64,000 bases of DNA. Source: Bolinopsis microptera (Eukaryota > Ctenophora > Tentaculata > Lobata > Bolinopsidae). The notes beneath the pieces are model-generated. The model had not been told where the DNA came from. It saw only the letters and a list, made by a program, of their open reading frames with translations, and did not search any database. Shown in pieces: positions 24,000 to 35,606 of this stretch. Position 1 is the stretch's first letter; each line of letters starts with the position of its first letter. Made by a program: the position numbers and the translations under genes. The stretch spans positions 11,230,411 through 11,294,410 of the forward strand of contig NC_087073.1 in assembly GCF_026151205.1 (NCBI RefSeq). Direction: 5' to 3'.

Positions 24000-24700
24000 T
24001 TTCAACCACACACCGGTCATATAAATTATTATATATCAGTGATATGTTAAAATTGGCAAAATTTCAACACCTGAACATGGTAAAAATTTGTAAATTTCGT
24101 CACAACAAAATGTTATAACTTAATTTGCTCTTTGTTGGCAAAATAACTAGTTTATCGACATAGGTATGGTGATAAAGTAACATTATATCCTAATCTAGGT
24201 ATGATTCTTCAAAATATGGGCAAGAAATGTAAATTTCGTCACATCAGCCATTGCATTAGTTAGATAGATTTCTAATTTGCTGAACAATAACCAACCAATA
24301 ATTCCTGGAAGAAAATTGAATTTTAACCGAGGTATATTTCTTCAAAATAGGGGCGAGGAATGTAATTTCGTCACATACGTCATTTTAAAATTTAGATAGA
24401 TTTTCAGTGACCTTCTAGACATCGAAATTATACTGTTGGGGCAGGAAAAGTGAATTTCGTCACATTTCAGTAACTTAGTAAAATTAAACTCAGCATTGTT
24501 AAACTTGAGTTCTACGGTAATTTGTTGAACCAATAATTCCTGGGAGAACATTAAATTCTAACCGGGGTATGGTTCCTCAAAATAGGGTCAAGAAATGTAA
24601 ATATCGTCTCATTTAGATACAATTTCTTTCGCGTGAACAGTCCTAATTATAGTCTGAAATGATTAATGCAGAGATACAGGAAATATAAAAACCCAAATAA
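24000..24700. repeat. Diverged direct repeats with a TTTCGTCACAT motif
   Basis: Units containing ATTCCTGG-AGAA, AACCG.GGTAT, TCTTCAAAATAGGG and AATGTAAATTTCGTCACAT recur near 24190, 24295 and 24530, and again at 29295-29480. The 24530 and 29295 units share about 200 bp including GTGAACAGTCCTAATTATAG. Nothing coding. Confidence 0.6.
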
Positions 24701-24815
24701 ATTAATTTAATTTAACTTTATCACAGATCATAATAACATACTGAAGTGTAGCACACTGCACAGTTTCATTACCGTACTATAAGTTAAATCCTGATGCAAG
24801 CTAGTAAGTCCAAAG

Positions 24816-24905
24816 TACCCTATCGGACCTTATTTGGACGGACATTAAATGAACGGACATAATTATGAACGGACATTAATATGAACGCTAGAAGGCATTC
24901 ATAAC
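24816..24905 (+). repeat. Terminal repeat of the TA-inserting family, second left end
   Basis: Starts TACCCTATCGGACCTTATTT and continues with GAACGGACAT units as at 21454. No matching right end is nearer than 26853. Confidence 0.65.
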
Positions 24906-25385
24906 CATCAAAATTCCGAATCTTTTTCATTTTTTTATTTTGACGTTTTTTTAATTTCAGCAAGTGATTTTAAATCCATTTTTTATACAGAAAGTAAGAA
25001 AAGCAGTCGTTAAACAGTAAAAATGTTAAAATATGTGTACATGATCAGTGTCTAATATCACATATCATCTTCATCAAATGGGTTTTCGTGCAAGAAATAG
25101 TCCTGGATGCAAAGCATCAGTGATTTCAAGCTTTATGGAAACCTTTTTTAATCAAACTACCCCAGTCCTGCATTTCAGTGTTAACTTTTACAAGCCATTT
25201 GGCGTGAAGTGGTTTTCATCTAAGACAACTTTAGGTTAACCTTAACATCACGTGGGGCTTTCCTAGCACTGTTTCATTACCTCCCCTGAGTGATATGAAC
25301 TACAACAACGTCGGACAATGTCCTTGGCAACACGATTTACCGTAATATCTAGAGGCTGGAACTAGTTTGTCATGTTGGCGGGGAC

Positions 25386-26853
25386 TACCTTATCGGACCT
25401 TATTTGGACGGACATTAAATGAACGGACATAATTATGAACGGACATTATTATGAACGCTAGAAGGCATTCAAAACCATCAAAAATCCGAATTTTTTTCAT
25501 TCTTTTGACGTTTTTTTATGCCAGCAAATGATCTTTAAATCCATTTTTATACAATAGCATATAATATAAGCATTTCAATACTCAACACTCAATATATTAC
25601 ATTGCAGTAGCCGACCGCAATACAGAACAGTTTTAAGTTCAACGTACAATTTTTATTTTTACATTTTATTGTTACGAAAACATACTAATATTTATTGTTA
25701 CTAAAACCAACTATTTATTGTTACTAAAACCTTTTACAACGGTAACTTAATCTCAATACTCAACACTCAATATATTACATTAAAGCAGCCGACCGCAGTA
25801 TAGAACCTTTTTAAGTACACAAATTTATTATCAAATTTACTTACTTAGTTTTATCATTTGTTGCTACTATATACTAGCGGGTTCAAAGGACAATAGACGG
25901 CGTGGAACTTATTGACATTTTGATCTTAGAAAAATATTTTATTACTCTTCAATAAAGTTGTACTATTAAGCATGAACAAGTTTTTCTTTTCTGCAAATAC
26001 CAGTGTACTAAATTGTGTGAGTCCTATATAATAATGTTTCTTCCCGGTACTCCTAGCGAAAATTACCCGCGTGAACCGAACGTCCGAGCGTACCCACTTT
26101 TGAAAGGTAATTAAAATAGAGTATTCACATACCTTATCTATACTAGCAGGAACCCGTATAACCCTAAAATGGTGTCAAGACTCAAGAGACTAAAATAATT
26201 ATTACCTATTTAATTCGCGTTTTTGACACCACTTGGGGGTCCAAATTTTGGGCTCTAAAATTCCTATTCATTGGCCAATTTTTCATTTTTTCATGCTGAT
26301 TTGGAGGCCGTTAAAGCATTTGACCCAGTCAAAAAAGTTTCAGTTGTATATCTTTTACGGTTTTTGCGGAAAGTCGCGTTAAAGTTGATGCCGTGGTGTC
26401 AGTAAAATGGTACGGATCGTCTCGCTTTATATATAGTAAGATAACAACATCGGACAATGTCCTTGGCAACACGATTTACCGTAATATCTAGAGGCTGGAA
26501 CAAGTTTGTCATGTTGGCGGGGACTAGCTCATGAACTATGTTGTTGAGTGCCATAATTTCGTTGAATTTTTCCGCCAAGTGACCCTTGAAAACATCATAT
26601 ACTAATAGAGTTTTCTGTGCCTCTGGCAGACCAAGGAGAACCTTTCCTTCGTTAACTTACGGCACAATAAAGTTCTCATAGTTGTCATATTCTGGACAAA
26701 AAGTTCGAAGTGGAAAAATGTTTGAAAAAAATTCAACGGACTTTAACTTGGACGGACCTTAAATGAACGGACTTTATTTGAACGGACATTAAGATGAACG
26801 TTAGGGCCTCCAGCGTTCAATTAATGTCCGTCCAAATAAGGTCCGATAAGGTA
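25386..26853. mobile_element. TA-inserting element with TACCTTATCGGACC ends
   Basis: The left end TACCTTATCGGACCTTATTT is mirrored by the right end ending GTCCGATAAGGTA. The outer flanks are GGCGGGGAC on the left and GCTCATGAACTATG on the right. A copy of those flanks joined directly by TA lies inside the element near 26517-26531, i.e. an apparent empty site. TA duplication suggests a Tc1/mariner-type mechanism. No transposase frame. A Helitron-like insertion (26143-26441) sits inside. Confidence 0.6.
26143..26441 (-). mobile_element. Helitron-like non-autonomous element (inverted copy)
   Basis: Read on the minus strand it starts TCTTACTATATATAAAGCG and ends GGGTTCCTGCTAG followed by T. Other copies are at 55948-56254 and 56436-56753. 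A host A before the TC start, a terminal CTAG and a T after it are the Helitron signature. No Rep/helicase coding. Confidence 0.7.
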
Positions 26854-27099
26854 GCTCATGAACTATGTTGTTGAGTGCCATAATTTCGGTGACTTTTCCA
26901 CCAAGTGACCCTTGAAAACATCATATACTAGTAGAGTTATTTTTTTAGAGAATATTTTAATGGTGTACAGTGTAAAGATAGTTCAAAAATGTTTCTATTG
27001 CCAAATTGCTTCCACTTCCAGGCGTTTTGCACGAGCAAAATGTTCAAAAATGTTTGCTTCGGCAAACTTTAACTGTACGGTACTACTACTAATATAGTA

Positions 27100-28735
27100 T
27101 TGAAATTTATAAAACATTTGAAATTCTGACTGTGGCGCACAGAAAATCATTCCTACACCCCTGAATTATTGGATATTTCATGTGAACATTGCGAGGTATC
27201 TAGGGGTAGGACAGGAGGAATTATTTTAGTTTTACGGGAAATTGAATAAAAATTGAATCAAGTAATCAAGCTTTCTTGGAAACGTGTAGCTCCAGTATAG
27301 ACATGGGTTTAAGTATAAGTATAACTTACAAGTCATTATCAGGGTACCAACTACCACATCACGATTGAGAAATTTAATTATATCTCCCACGAATTTTACT
27401 TGGGGACCTCGAGGCTTCTCTGTTCATAAACAGATTGAATATATATTGGAATGACAATTGATGGGGGTGGGTTTCGGTCGTTGATTACGTAATCAAAATT
27501 TTCTTTTTTACCCTCTAGAATAATAACAATTTGACAATATTTTAATATCCGGCTATAATAGTAAGTAGTTTAGAAGGTGCTTGGCCGGATATCATAACAA
27601 TGATTTCGGCTCATCATGATAGCATGATCAGGGTAGCATAAAACGTAGAGAAAAGTGTTTTCTAGGAAAAAAAGTCAAAGGGGGGGGGGGGGGGGGGGGG
27701 GGGGGGGTCAGGCCATGAGGTTGGGTCCTGATTACGGTTGATTACGGAAGGGGGGTTAAAATTGTTAAAATATTGATTACGTAATATGTGAACGACCCCT
27801 TAAACATAAATTATTTCATATTCAATTCCATTGGAAATAGTTTTCAACCAAAACCCGGTAATAAAATAAAGTGCATGGAACGTAACAAAAGTTTCCTTTT
27901 TCCAAATAAAAGAAAATGATATCAATTTGAATTACCGTTTCTGTACTAAACGCGAAATGTTGCCGAGAATGAAATCGGCCGTGAATGAATCAGAATAAGA
28001 AAAGCGAACGACCAATATAAACTGAAGTGTTTTTTCACATTATCTGGCATCCTGAGGATAGAAATAGCCGCAGAGATATATTATGTTTATCTTAGAAACA
28101 TAGTATGTCCGCAGGCTGGGTTATCGTCAAGGGAAGCATTACCTTACCGTAGGGCGTAGATGTTAACTTCACGGCTAGGAAAGATTCGTAGATTCCTCTA
28201 CTGGGTTAACTTCCGGTTACCTAATTAAGATTTTTATGAAGTCTTGACCCCCATACCATCATGTCGTGACCCCCATACCATTGTCGGTCCACTTAGTGTC
28301 GGGGTGCAAACGTGAGGTAAAGTAAGATCATTTCCAGAAATTCCAGAAATCCTCCATAAATTGCAGAATGTTTAAAGGCTGTTCCGCACCAATTATACAG
28401 TCTTAAAATATTTCGTGTTTCATTGAATCATTCAGTCGGCTAAGCTAATTTATCACTCGATCCCACTACACCGCCAGCTCATTTCCGGACTTGTATCTTA
28501 TTTTCAATTTTAAATTTTCTTCGTCCATAAAGTTTTCCTGAACGTCACTTATTCTTGACTTTTTCCGCCAAGTGACCCTTGAAAACATGATATACTAGTA
28601 GAGTTTTCTGTGCCTCCGGCAGACCAAGGAGAACCTTTCCGTCGTTAACTTATGGCACAATAAAGTTCTCATAGTTTTCATATTCTGGACAAAACGTTCG
28701 AAGTGGAAAAATGTTTGAAAAAAATTCAACGGACT
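27100..28735. other. Repeat-derived noncoding DNA, no gene seen
   Basis: Contains ATTACGTAAT motifs near 27490 and 27775, a run of 28 G (27680-27707), and a second copy of the CCAAGTGACCCTTGAAAACAT segment at about 28568 that is also found at 26577 and 26901. Confidence 0.5.
27680..27707. repeat. Poly-G tract, 28 bp
   Basis: An uninterrupted G run, able to form quadruplex DNA and prone to assembly error. Confidence 0.9.
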
Positions 28736-28736
28736 T

Positions 28737-28846
28737 TAACTTGGACGGACCTTAAATGAACGGACTTTATTTGAACAGACATTAAGATGAACGTTAGGGC
28801 CTCCAGCGCTCAATTTATGTCCGTCCAAATAAGGTCCGATAAGGTA
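28737..28846 (-). repeat. Terminal repeat of the TA-inserting family, right end
   Basis: Inverted form of the 21454/25386 ends, finishing GTCCGATAAGGTA. It includes GGCCTCCAGCG and GAACGGACTTTATTTGAAC, as at 26753-26853. Confidence 0.65.
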
Positions 28847-28849
28847 TCT

Positions 28850-30240
28850 AGATTCTTGATGCAAGCAAACTGCAGTGGAATTCTTATTTAGATCGGCATT
28901 CTTTTACTTGAACATTTACAAATTAAAATTTATCACAGATCATAGTAATAGACTGAAGTGTAGCACAGTTTAAATACATTTAAACTACAAGACTACAGAT
29001 ATATATCTTGATACAAGTAAGCAGATACGGAGGAATGTTGAGACCAAATATGATAAGCACAGCTGTCCGTATATAGTTATTGTTCTCCTTGGTCGTTTCA
29101 TGTTTAATTTCTGTTTAATTCCTGTTTATAGCTGCTCCACTTCCAGTTCACTAACATTCAGTTCTCTTTAAGTTTAAGTTCTTTGTTTAAGACTCTGGGA
29201 CGATATTTTAACGAATGTTTATCTTTTCATGACTCTCGCCCAGAATGTATCCATTTGAGGCATCCGCTCCCTTCTTTCATTATTATTGTGAACAACAACA
29301 CATTCCTGGAAGAACTTTGAATTCTAACCGAGGTACATGGTTCTTCAAAATAGCTAGGCAGGAAATGTAATTTCGTCACATAGTCATTGTACAATTTAGA
29401 TACAATTTCTTTCACGTGAACAGTCCTAATTATAGTCTGAAATGATTAATACAGAGATACAGGAAATATAAAAACTCATGCCCATTTTATAATGTACGTA
29501 ATATTTTAATCACAGACTATTTCATTTTATAATCATTGTTTCCAAATTTGACCTATTTACGATGTCGTATCATTTTGTGACGATCTTTACATCAACTGCC
29601 CTATACTTGAATCAAAGTTGTATCCAATATCCATGTATCGTCCTTATATAGTGTTTAGTGTTTAATGTTTATTCGCCTTCCAAACCAAAATCAGATATAA
29701 ATGATTTCGGAAATTCACCCAGAATTTCAAATTGCATATAATTTGACAGAATTTACATGATTTCTCAATATCCAGGTGCATGCATTTGCTAACTTTTCAA
29801 AACAACATACTTTAGGGCTATGATTGGCAGAAGAACCATCAAATAATGAGTTGAAAGGGTTTTGAGGACATCTCACAATAGAAAAGAGGTCTCGTATTCT
29901 GAGTGTGAAAAAGTTTTCGAAATATTGCCTTAAAGCCGTTCGATCGCTGCCCTTTAGGCCTACGTTGTATCATAATTGTTAGATTGACCAAATTTATATA
30001 TTTTAGACCAAAAAAATGCTAATTGGTCAGCTATGATAAACAATGTCACAAAAATGTAACATTTTTTACATAATTATAGTACCTAAAAGCAATAAATTGT
30101 ATTTCTGAGCAATGCATATGGGAGTATGGATCACGTGGCTAATGTTCAGAACTTATGAACACGCTAGATCGATTGATGCTAAAATTAAGCCACTATCGTC
30201 GAAGAACTTATTTTAGAAATCAACTTAATAACACCAGAAT
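28850..30240. other. Intergenic repeat-derived DNA, no gene seen
   Basis: The TTTCGTCACAT repeat unit lies at 29295-29480. The rest is AT-rich without coding signal. Confidence 0.5.
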
Positions 30241-30283
30241 GTGTGTGTGTCTGTGTGTCTGTGTGTGTGTGTCTGTGTGTGTA
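30238..30283 (+). repeat. GT/CT-interspersed microsatellite
   Basis: GTGTGTGT broken by CTGT, 46 bp. It is followed by AATTTCCGAACGGTTATAC and later AAATCGGCCGGTGG, an arrangement that looks like the interior of a Helitron-type element. Confidence 0.75.
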
Positions 30284-30509
30284 ATTTCCGAACGGTTATA
30301 CAAAAAAAACGGTAATAGTTACGGGACTGGTTTTTTTCGGTATAGTGCTGGCAAAACTCTGACGAAGCCCATAAGCAAATTTTATAAAAATCGGCCGGTG
30401 GTAAGTGGTTTAATTGATGATTTTGTTCCAGAAATGTGACATAAATGGATGGGAGAGAGAACGAGGAGGATAACATGTACCGTAATTAGTTTAGCCCCAC
30501 GTAATACTA

Positions 30510-30681
30510 TCTTACTATAAGCTTAGAGCTCACTCTTGCGGCCGCTTTGTTTCAACTGTAGGGAGATTTCATACTTTTATAAAACAGCGTTATGCGTGAT
30601 ATCAAATATATAATGCGGTTGTATACTTTTACATTGCAACTGTGACAGTAAAGTCCCGGCCGAAGGCACGGGTTACACTAG
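30510..30681 (+). mobile_element. Short Helitron-like element with 3' hairpin
   Basis: Starts TCTTACTATAAGC after A. Ends TTACACTAG followed by T, with a hairpin just before the end (CCCGGCC, GAA, GGC, then ACGGG). This is the textbook Helitron 3' terminus. 172 bp, non-coding. Confidence 0.7.
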
Positions 30682-30685
30682 TTTA

Positions 30686-30830
30686 CCAATATCCTCAAAC
30701 TTCAATGAACGTGTCCATAAACAAGTTGTTGATCGAAAAATATTTCAAGTACAAATTTTAGGTTGTTTGGAGGCAGCAACCCTTGCATTGGTGTATTGAT
30801 ACGTAATAGCGGCTCTGATCTTAATAGTAT
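30686..30830 (+). pseudogene. SLC35G 3'-end fragment, tail copy A
   Basis: Matches the last about 15 codons and 3' UTR of the transporter at 33301-34308 (ATAAACAAGTTGTTGATCG, then TTGGAGGCAGCAACCCT). Its UTR is interrupted at GAATCATC by the foldback element and resumes at 32329. It is a broken duplicate. Confidence 0.75.
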
Positions 30831-30838
30831 GAATCATC

Positions 30839-32328
30839 GGTTCTTTTGCGATAGTCAAAACGCGACAACTAGCGCTGGATGGCGACAACTAGCGCTATCC
30901 AGCGCTAGTTGTCGCCATTCAGCGCTAGTTGTCGCTATCCAGCGCTGGATAACGCTGGCCAGCGCAAAATATATATGTTCGATAATTGTCGCTATCCAGC
31001 GCTAGTTGTCGCCATCCAGCGCTAGTTGTCGCCATCCAGCGCTAGTTGTCGCTATCCAGCGCTAGTTGTCGCTGGCTATGCGACACTGTCGCACGCGATA
31101 GTTTGCGATGGCCAGCGCAACTGGCCATCGCAGAAAACAGTTCGATAACTAGCGCTGGATAGCGACAACTAGCGCTGGATAGCGACAACTAGCGCTGGCC
31201 AGCGGTAAGCGATAGCCAGCGCTGGCCATCGATAGCCAGCGCAAAATGTTTGCGATATTACTTGTCAGCTAGCGCTGGCCAGCGCTAACCAGCGCTGGCC
31301 AGCGCTATCCAGCGCTATCCAGCGCTATCCAGCGCTATCCAGCGCTATCCAGCGCTATCCAGCGCCAGCCAGCGCTAGCCAGCGCAATGTATCAAAATCA
31401 TATACTTGCGATATTACTCTTCAGCCAGCGCTGGCCAGCGCAATATATTTGCGATATTTTTGTCAGCTTAACAGGTGATACTCGTAAAATTGGAAATATT
31501 TTTTCAAATCCAAGTCCAACTCGGTGCGCATATATTTGTAAAGGTACGGTTATAAACCTACATTTACAATCGTCAGCTAGCGTTGGCTTACGAGCTGGGC
31601 GGAGCTCAACTTACCAGGCGGCGCTCAGCCTGTCATTCCGCCGAATCTCTATTCTAATACTAATAGTAATATTGCAAGTATATAGTAATATCGCAAGTAT
31701 TTGATTTTGATACATTGGCATTGCGCTGGCCAGCGCTGGTTAGCGCTGGATAGCGCTGGCCAGCGCTGGTTAGCGCTGGTTAGCGCTGGTTAGCGCTGGT
31801 TAGCGCTGGTTAGCGCTGGTTAGCGCTGGCCAGCGCTAGTTGTCGTTATCCAGCGCTAGTTGTCACGACAATTATCGAAAATTTATCAAAAATTTGTATT
31901 TTGCGCTGGATAGCGACAACCAGCGCTGGATAGCGACAACTAGCGCTAGTTGTCGCTGGCCAGCGCTATAAGTTGTCGCTATCCAGCGCTAGTTGTCGCT
32001 ATCAGTATCCAGCGCTAGTTATCGAACTGTTTTCTGCGATGGCCAGTTGCGCTGGCCATCGCAAACTATCGCGTGCGACAGTGTCGCATAGCCAGCGACA
32101 ACTAGCGCTGAATAGCGACAACTAGCGCTGGATGGCGACAACTAGCGCTGGATGGCGACAACTAGCGCTGGATAGCGACAATTATCGAACATATATATTT
32201 TGCGCTGGCCAGCGTTATCCAGCGCTGGATAGCGACAACTAGCGCTGAATGGCGACAACTAGCGCTGGATAGCGCTAGTTGTCGCCATCCAGCGCTAGTT
32301 GTCGCGTTTTGACTATCGCAAAAGAACC
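30839..32328. mobile_element. Foldback transposon with AGCGCT subrepeats, 1,490 bp
   Basis: The outermost ends are GGTTCTTTTGCGATAGTC and its exact inverse, flanked by the 8-bp duplication GAATCATC (30831-30838 and 32329-32336). The paralogous uninterrupted sequence survives at 34377-34384, so this is a genuine insertion. Each arm is about 600 bp of alternating units such as TAGCGCTGGATAGCGACAAC and AGCGCTATCC, many self-complementary (CCAGCGCTGG). A hairpin module GCGATGGCCAG/CTGGCCATCGC occurs in both arms. The centre (about 31470-31690) is unique and holds GGTGATACTCGTAAAAT and GCTCAGCCTGTCATTCCGCC, which recur in other small elements here. There is no transposase. The architecture resembles Drosophila FB and sea-urchin TU foldback elements. 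Confidence 0.9.
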
Positions 32329-32336
32329 GAATCATC

Positions 32337-32716
32337 TTCTGATCCTCAATATAAGCACATTTTACATTTTACAGATTACTAGATTTCTAATATTATTAGA
32401 TTTTCTGTTGTTTCTGCTGTTTTGTGCTGTTTTGGTTACTATAAACAAGTTGTTAATCGAAAAATATTTCAAGTACGAAATTTAGGTTGTTTGGAGGCAG
32501 CAACCCTTGCATTGGTGTATTGGTACTTTGAGGATATTGATAAATATTAGTGACCCTATTAAATTGCACGATGTGGTAATATTTGTCACACTACGAAACT
32601 ATATAAACCCTCAATAATTAGGATAATCGCCATTTTAGTAATATCAAGCGCTGTTATAATAGTCACTGCGAATAAGCTGTTCTTCGAGAAATGCTGTAAA
32701 TATACGAGTTTTAGGG
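32337..32716 (+). pseudogene. SLC35G 3'-end fragments, tail copies B and C
   Basis: From 32337 the tail-A 3' UTR continues and joins at about 32425 to another transporter tail (GTTTTGGTTACTATAAACAA to 32485, then the shared GGAGGCAGCAACCC). A more diverged tail follows at 32618-32716, reading IAILVISSAVIIVTANKLFF where the intact gene has IGALLVISSAVLVTINKLVI. Only C-terminal parts are present. Confidence 0.7.
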
Positions 32717-33300
32717 TTTTAATGATGTTACATTATACATAATAGTTTTTATTTTTGTCTGAAATTTTAAATTTTGATTTTTTAAAAGCAATATTGTAAC
32801 ACATTTGAATCGTATCGATTTATATTATAATAGTTTATTTCTATACATGCAATGTGTTATCCGGATCAGATGTAACATAAGTTGAGCGATGTACATGATT
32901 GATTGATTGAGGAGCACTACCCAGAGGTATCGGGGCCATGTAATTATGGGCACATTTTACTGTGCAGTACCGTGTTTGGTCTCCCGTCAGATTTTACAGA
33001 CGGGGGCAATAATTTATTCGAGTTTATTTTATACGTTATAGGTAATTGCTGTACCTACTCTGTGAAGTTTGAAAAGTATTTAATTTTAAAAAACGATTCA
33101 CTACGTATAATTCATATTATGTACATTCAACTTTGAGTCTGCGTATAGTTTTTAAATATAAACACGAAACATGTATTTTAGAAACCAAACCTCTAAACAA
33201 TATTCATTGTAATTATGCACTTATCGTGTTATGCGAACGGATTGTGGGCATCTGAATTTTTGATAATATCCTTATAATTGTAGGAAGTACATTCATTCTG
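32717..33300. other. Upstream region of the SLC35G-like gene
   Basis: AT-rich, no gene seen. A 77-codon frame at 32903-33136 has no recognisable feature. The promoter of the transporter presumably lies here, but no element stands out. Confidence 0.45.
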
Positions 33301-34308
33301 ATGACGGTCCAGACGGAGTCTCAAGAACGAGAAAGGTTGCTCATAAAATCCTCAAACCTACCATCTCAACAACTTGTGGTGGACGGTAAAACGGTCTTCA
33401 AACAGATTGAAGGAAAACTGCTCATATTTCTAGCTGGATTTATCGGTGTCAGTGTTTTTTCACTGGTTAAAAATAGTACCACTCTGGCTGTTGGCCAGTT
33501 TTCGTCCACAATTTTTTTCTTTCCGTTCTTGTTTCTACTCCCAGCCTTGTTTTTTAAAGAAAAAAACATAGGCTTTGAAGGAAAAGCCAAATATATAATT
33601 CCTCGAGCATTGTTAGGTGGACTTGCAGATATTTTGAAGTTATGGGCAGCTAAAGTGATGGATTATGGTGATAGTGTATCCCTGTTTGCATTGGTTCCTA
33701 TCTTTGCTGCTATTTTTTCTAGGGTTCTTTGGAAAGAAAAATTGAGTATATTTACGATATTGGCATTGTTTATTGGATTGTCCGGAGTTGTTTTAATAGC
33801 TAAACCTACCTTTCTATTTGGAGCTCCGAGTGAAGAAAATAGGAAAGAATATAGTTCCATTTTTGCGTTGGTCCCTCTTTCTGGGGGAATTTTTTTTGGG
33901 CTTGCCTACAGCTTGATGAGAAAAGTTGGAACTGAAGTTAGCCCAATTTTTGTGTCAGCTATTATTTCTCCCACAGCTGTTGTGTACGGAATTATCTTCC
34001 AGTTTATAAGTGGTGACAAATTTGTACTTCCTGAATGTTTTATGGATAGGTTGATTATGTTCTTGGGAGGATTTGGTATGTTTGCCAACCTTCTTCTTCT
34101 TAATCGTGGACTGACTCTCGAAAAATCTGGACCGGGAATTCTCATCCGAAACTTTGATATTGTTATTGCCTATGGAATTCAGATTGTGTTTTTTGACAGC
34201 GTCCCCAATTTTTTGAATATTATTGGAGCACTTTTGGTTATTTCAAGTGCTGTTTTGGTTACTATAAACAAGTTGGTGATCGAAAAATATTTAAAGTACG
34301 AATTTTAG
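33301..34308 (+). CDS. DMT-superfamily transporter, EamA / SLC35G-like
   Basis: An intronless 335-residue ORF starting at ATG 33301. After about 38 hydrophilic residues there are about ten hydrophobic segments in two repeated halves of EamA type. The first half has LLIFLAGFIGVSVFSLVKN, RALLGGLADILKLWAAKVM, DSVSLFALVPIFAAIFSRVL and WKEKLSIFTILALFIGLSGV. The second has LVPLSGGIFFGLAYSLMRK and closes IIGALLVISSAVLVTINKL. The WKE motif after helix 4 is typical of drug/metabolite transporters, including SLC35G proteins. The substrate cannot be predicted. Lack of introns, unlike the CAP-Gly and SLC5 genes here, is compatible with a retrogene. Three broken 3'-end copies lie just upstream. Confidence 0.85.
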   Translation: MTVQTESQERERLLIKSSNLPSQQLVVDGKTVFKQIEGKLLIFLAGFIGVSVFSLVKNSTTLAVGQFSSTIFFFPFLFLLPALFFKEKNIGFEGKAKYIIPRALLGGLADILKLWAAKVMDYGDSVSLFALVPIFAAIFSRVLWKEKLSIFTILALFIGLSGVVLIAKPTFLFGAPSEENRKEYSSIFALVPLSGGIFFGLAYSLMRKVGTEVSPIFVSAIISPTAVVYGIIFQFISGDKFVLPECFMDRLIMFLGGFGMFANLLLLNRGLTLEKSGPGILIRNFDIVIAYGIQIVFFDSVPNFLNIIGALLVISSAVLVTINKLVIEKYLKYEF

Positions 34309-34799
34309 GTTGTTTGGAGGCAGCAACCCTCGCATTGGTGTATTGATACGTAATAGCGGCTCTGTTTTAATAGTATGAATCATCTTCTGATCCTCAATAT
34401 AAGCACATTTTACATTTTACAGATTACTAGATTTCTAACATTATTAGATTTTTTGTTGTTTCTGCTGTTATGTTGTTATTTACTGAATATATTAATTTTA
34501 TCTTTTATCTTCCGACCCTCAATCCTATTCTGTACAAGTAAAAATATGTAAAATCAAATACTTCATAATAATATGTGGATTTTGTATCTGGAGAAATTGT
34601 GTTCTTTTTCATTGACACTCGTCGAATTAAAATTATTTTTGTAGTTTTCTCCGAATAGACTCGAGGGATTAGTTAGCAATAGACACTCCCTGATTCAACT
34701 TTATTCTGAGAATTCGAATGAATTTTACGTTTTCAAAGCCATCTACAAACAATACCTTTATATAAGTCGTATACTTCGATCATTAACTAATTACGGGAA

Positions 34800-35195
34800 A
34801 TTGGTAGATCACCGACCGGCTATAAGCCGGTTATAAGCCGGCTATAAACCGGCTTATAGCCGGCTACAATTTTTATAGCCGGCTATAAGCCGGCTTATAG
34901 CCGGTTAGTAGCCGCTTACATTTGTTGTTGAGCGACGGCTATTAGCCGGTTATAAGCCGGCTATTAGCCGTTTAGGTATCGGCTATAAGAAATTCAGTGA
35001 AAACGGCTATTAGCCGGTTATAAGCCGGCTATTAGCCGTTTAGGTATCGAAAGTGGTTATAAGCCGGCTATAAGCCGGTTATAAGATATTAACTCAACTT
35101 CATCGTACTGAACGATAGTCAGGAGCCGGCTATAAGAAATTCAGCGAAAACGGCTATTAGCCGGTTATAAGCCGGCTATTATAAGCCAGCTGATA
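34800..35195. repeat. Palindromic 11-bp array (GGCTATAAGCC type)
   Basis: Alternating GGCTATAAGCC and GGTTATAAGCC units in both orientations. A longer super-unit (AACGGCTATTAGCCGGTTAT ... GTTTAGGTATCG) repeats at about 34936, 34999 and 35147. Almost every unit is self-complementary, so the single strand folds extensively. No target duplication was found. Confidence 0.85.
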
Positions 35196-35199
35196 AATC

Positions 35200-35600
35200 C
35201 CACGCTTAAAAACCTTCTACCGGTGGCCAGGGATATCTGCAACCGGAACCAAACTGTGCTTCGCACACTCCACGCTTCAGGAGAAGCACTCCCTCCCAAG
35301 AGGATATACTGATTTATTTTGTAGTTACAGTAATACTTATAGTTTTTAATGGTTATGAGATGTTCCGATTGATACTTTAATAATATAATATTGCTTACCT
35401 ATTAAATTTATTAGATACATTACGAACAGATCAATCGTATTTTTCAATTGCTCGTTAATAAATAAATTTTTTTAATAATAAAATTGTGTCCCTGAAAATT
35501 ATATTGCTCATACATATAGTTTAATACTGTCACCAATATAAGTAATATTAATAATGATATCTATCATCATAGTAATAAATAATAATTCATATTGCCCGAA
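35200..35600. other. Intergenic, no gene seen
   Basis: AT-rich spacer between two minisatellites. Confidence 0.5.
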
Positions 35601-35606
35601 TGACCG

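Noticed and set aside
27680-27707. Regulatory quadruplex element
   Set aside because: A bare G run (and the C run at 52882-52904) has no promoter or gene nearby; only listed as a homopolymer.
30763-31704. Open frames within the AGCGCT region
   Set aside because: They run through foldback arms; repeats and palindromes explain the absence of stops.
35200-35330. tRNA gene candidate
   Set aside because: No A-box/B-box pair or cloverleaf could be built by eye; no tRNA or rRNA was recognised anywhere in the window.
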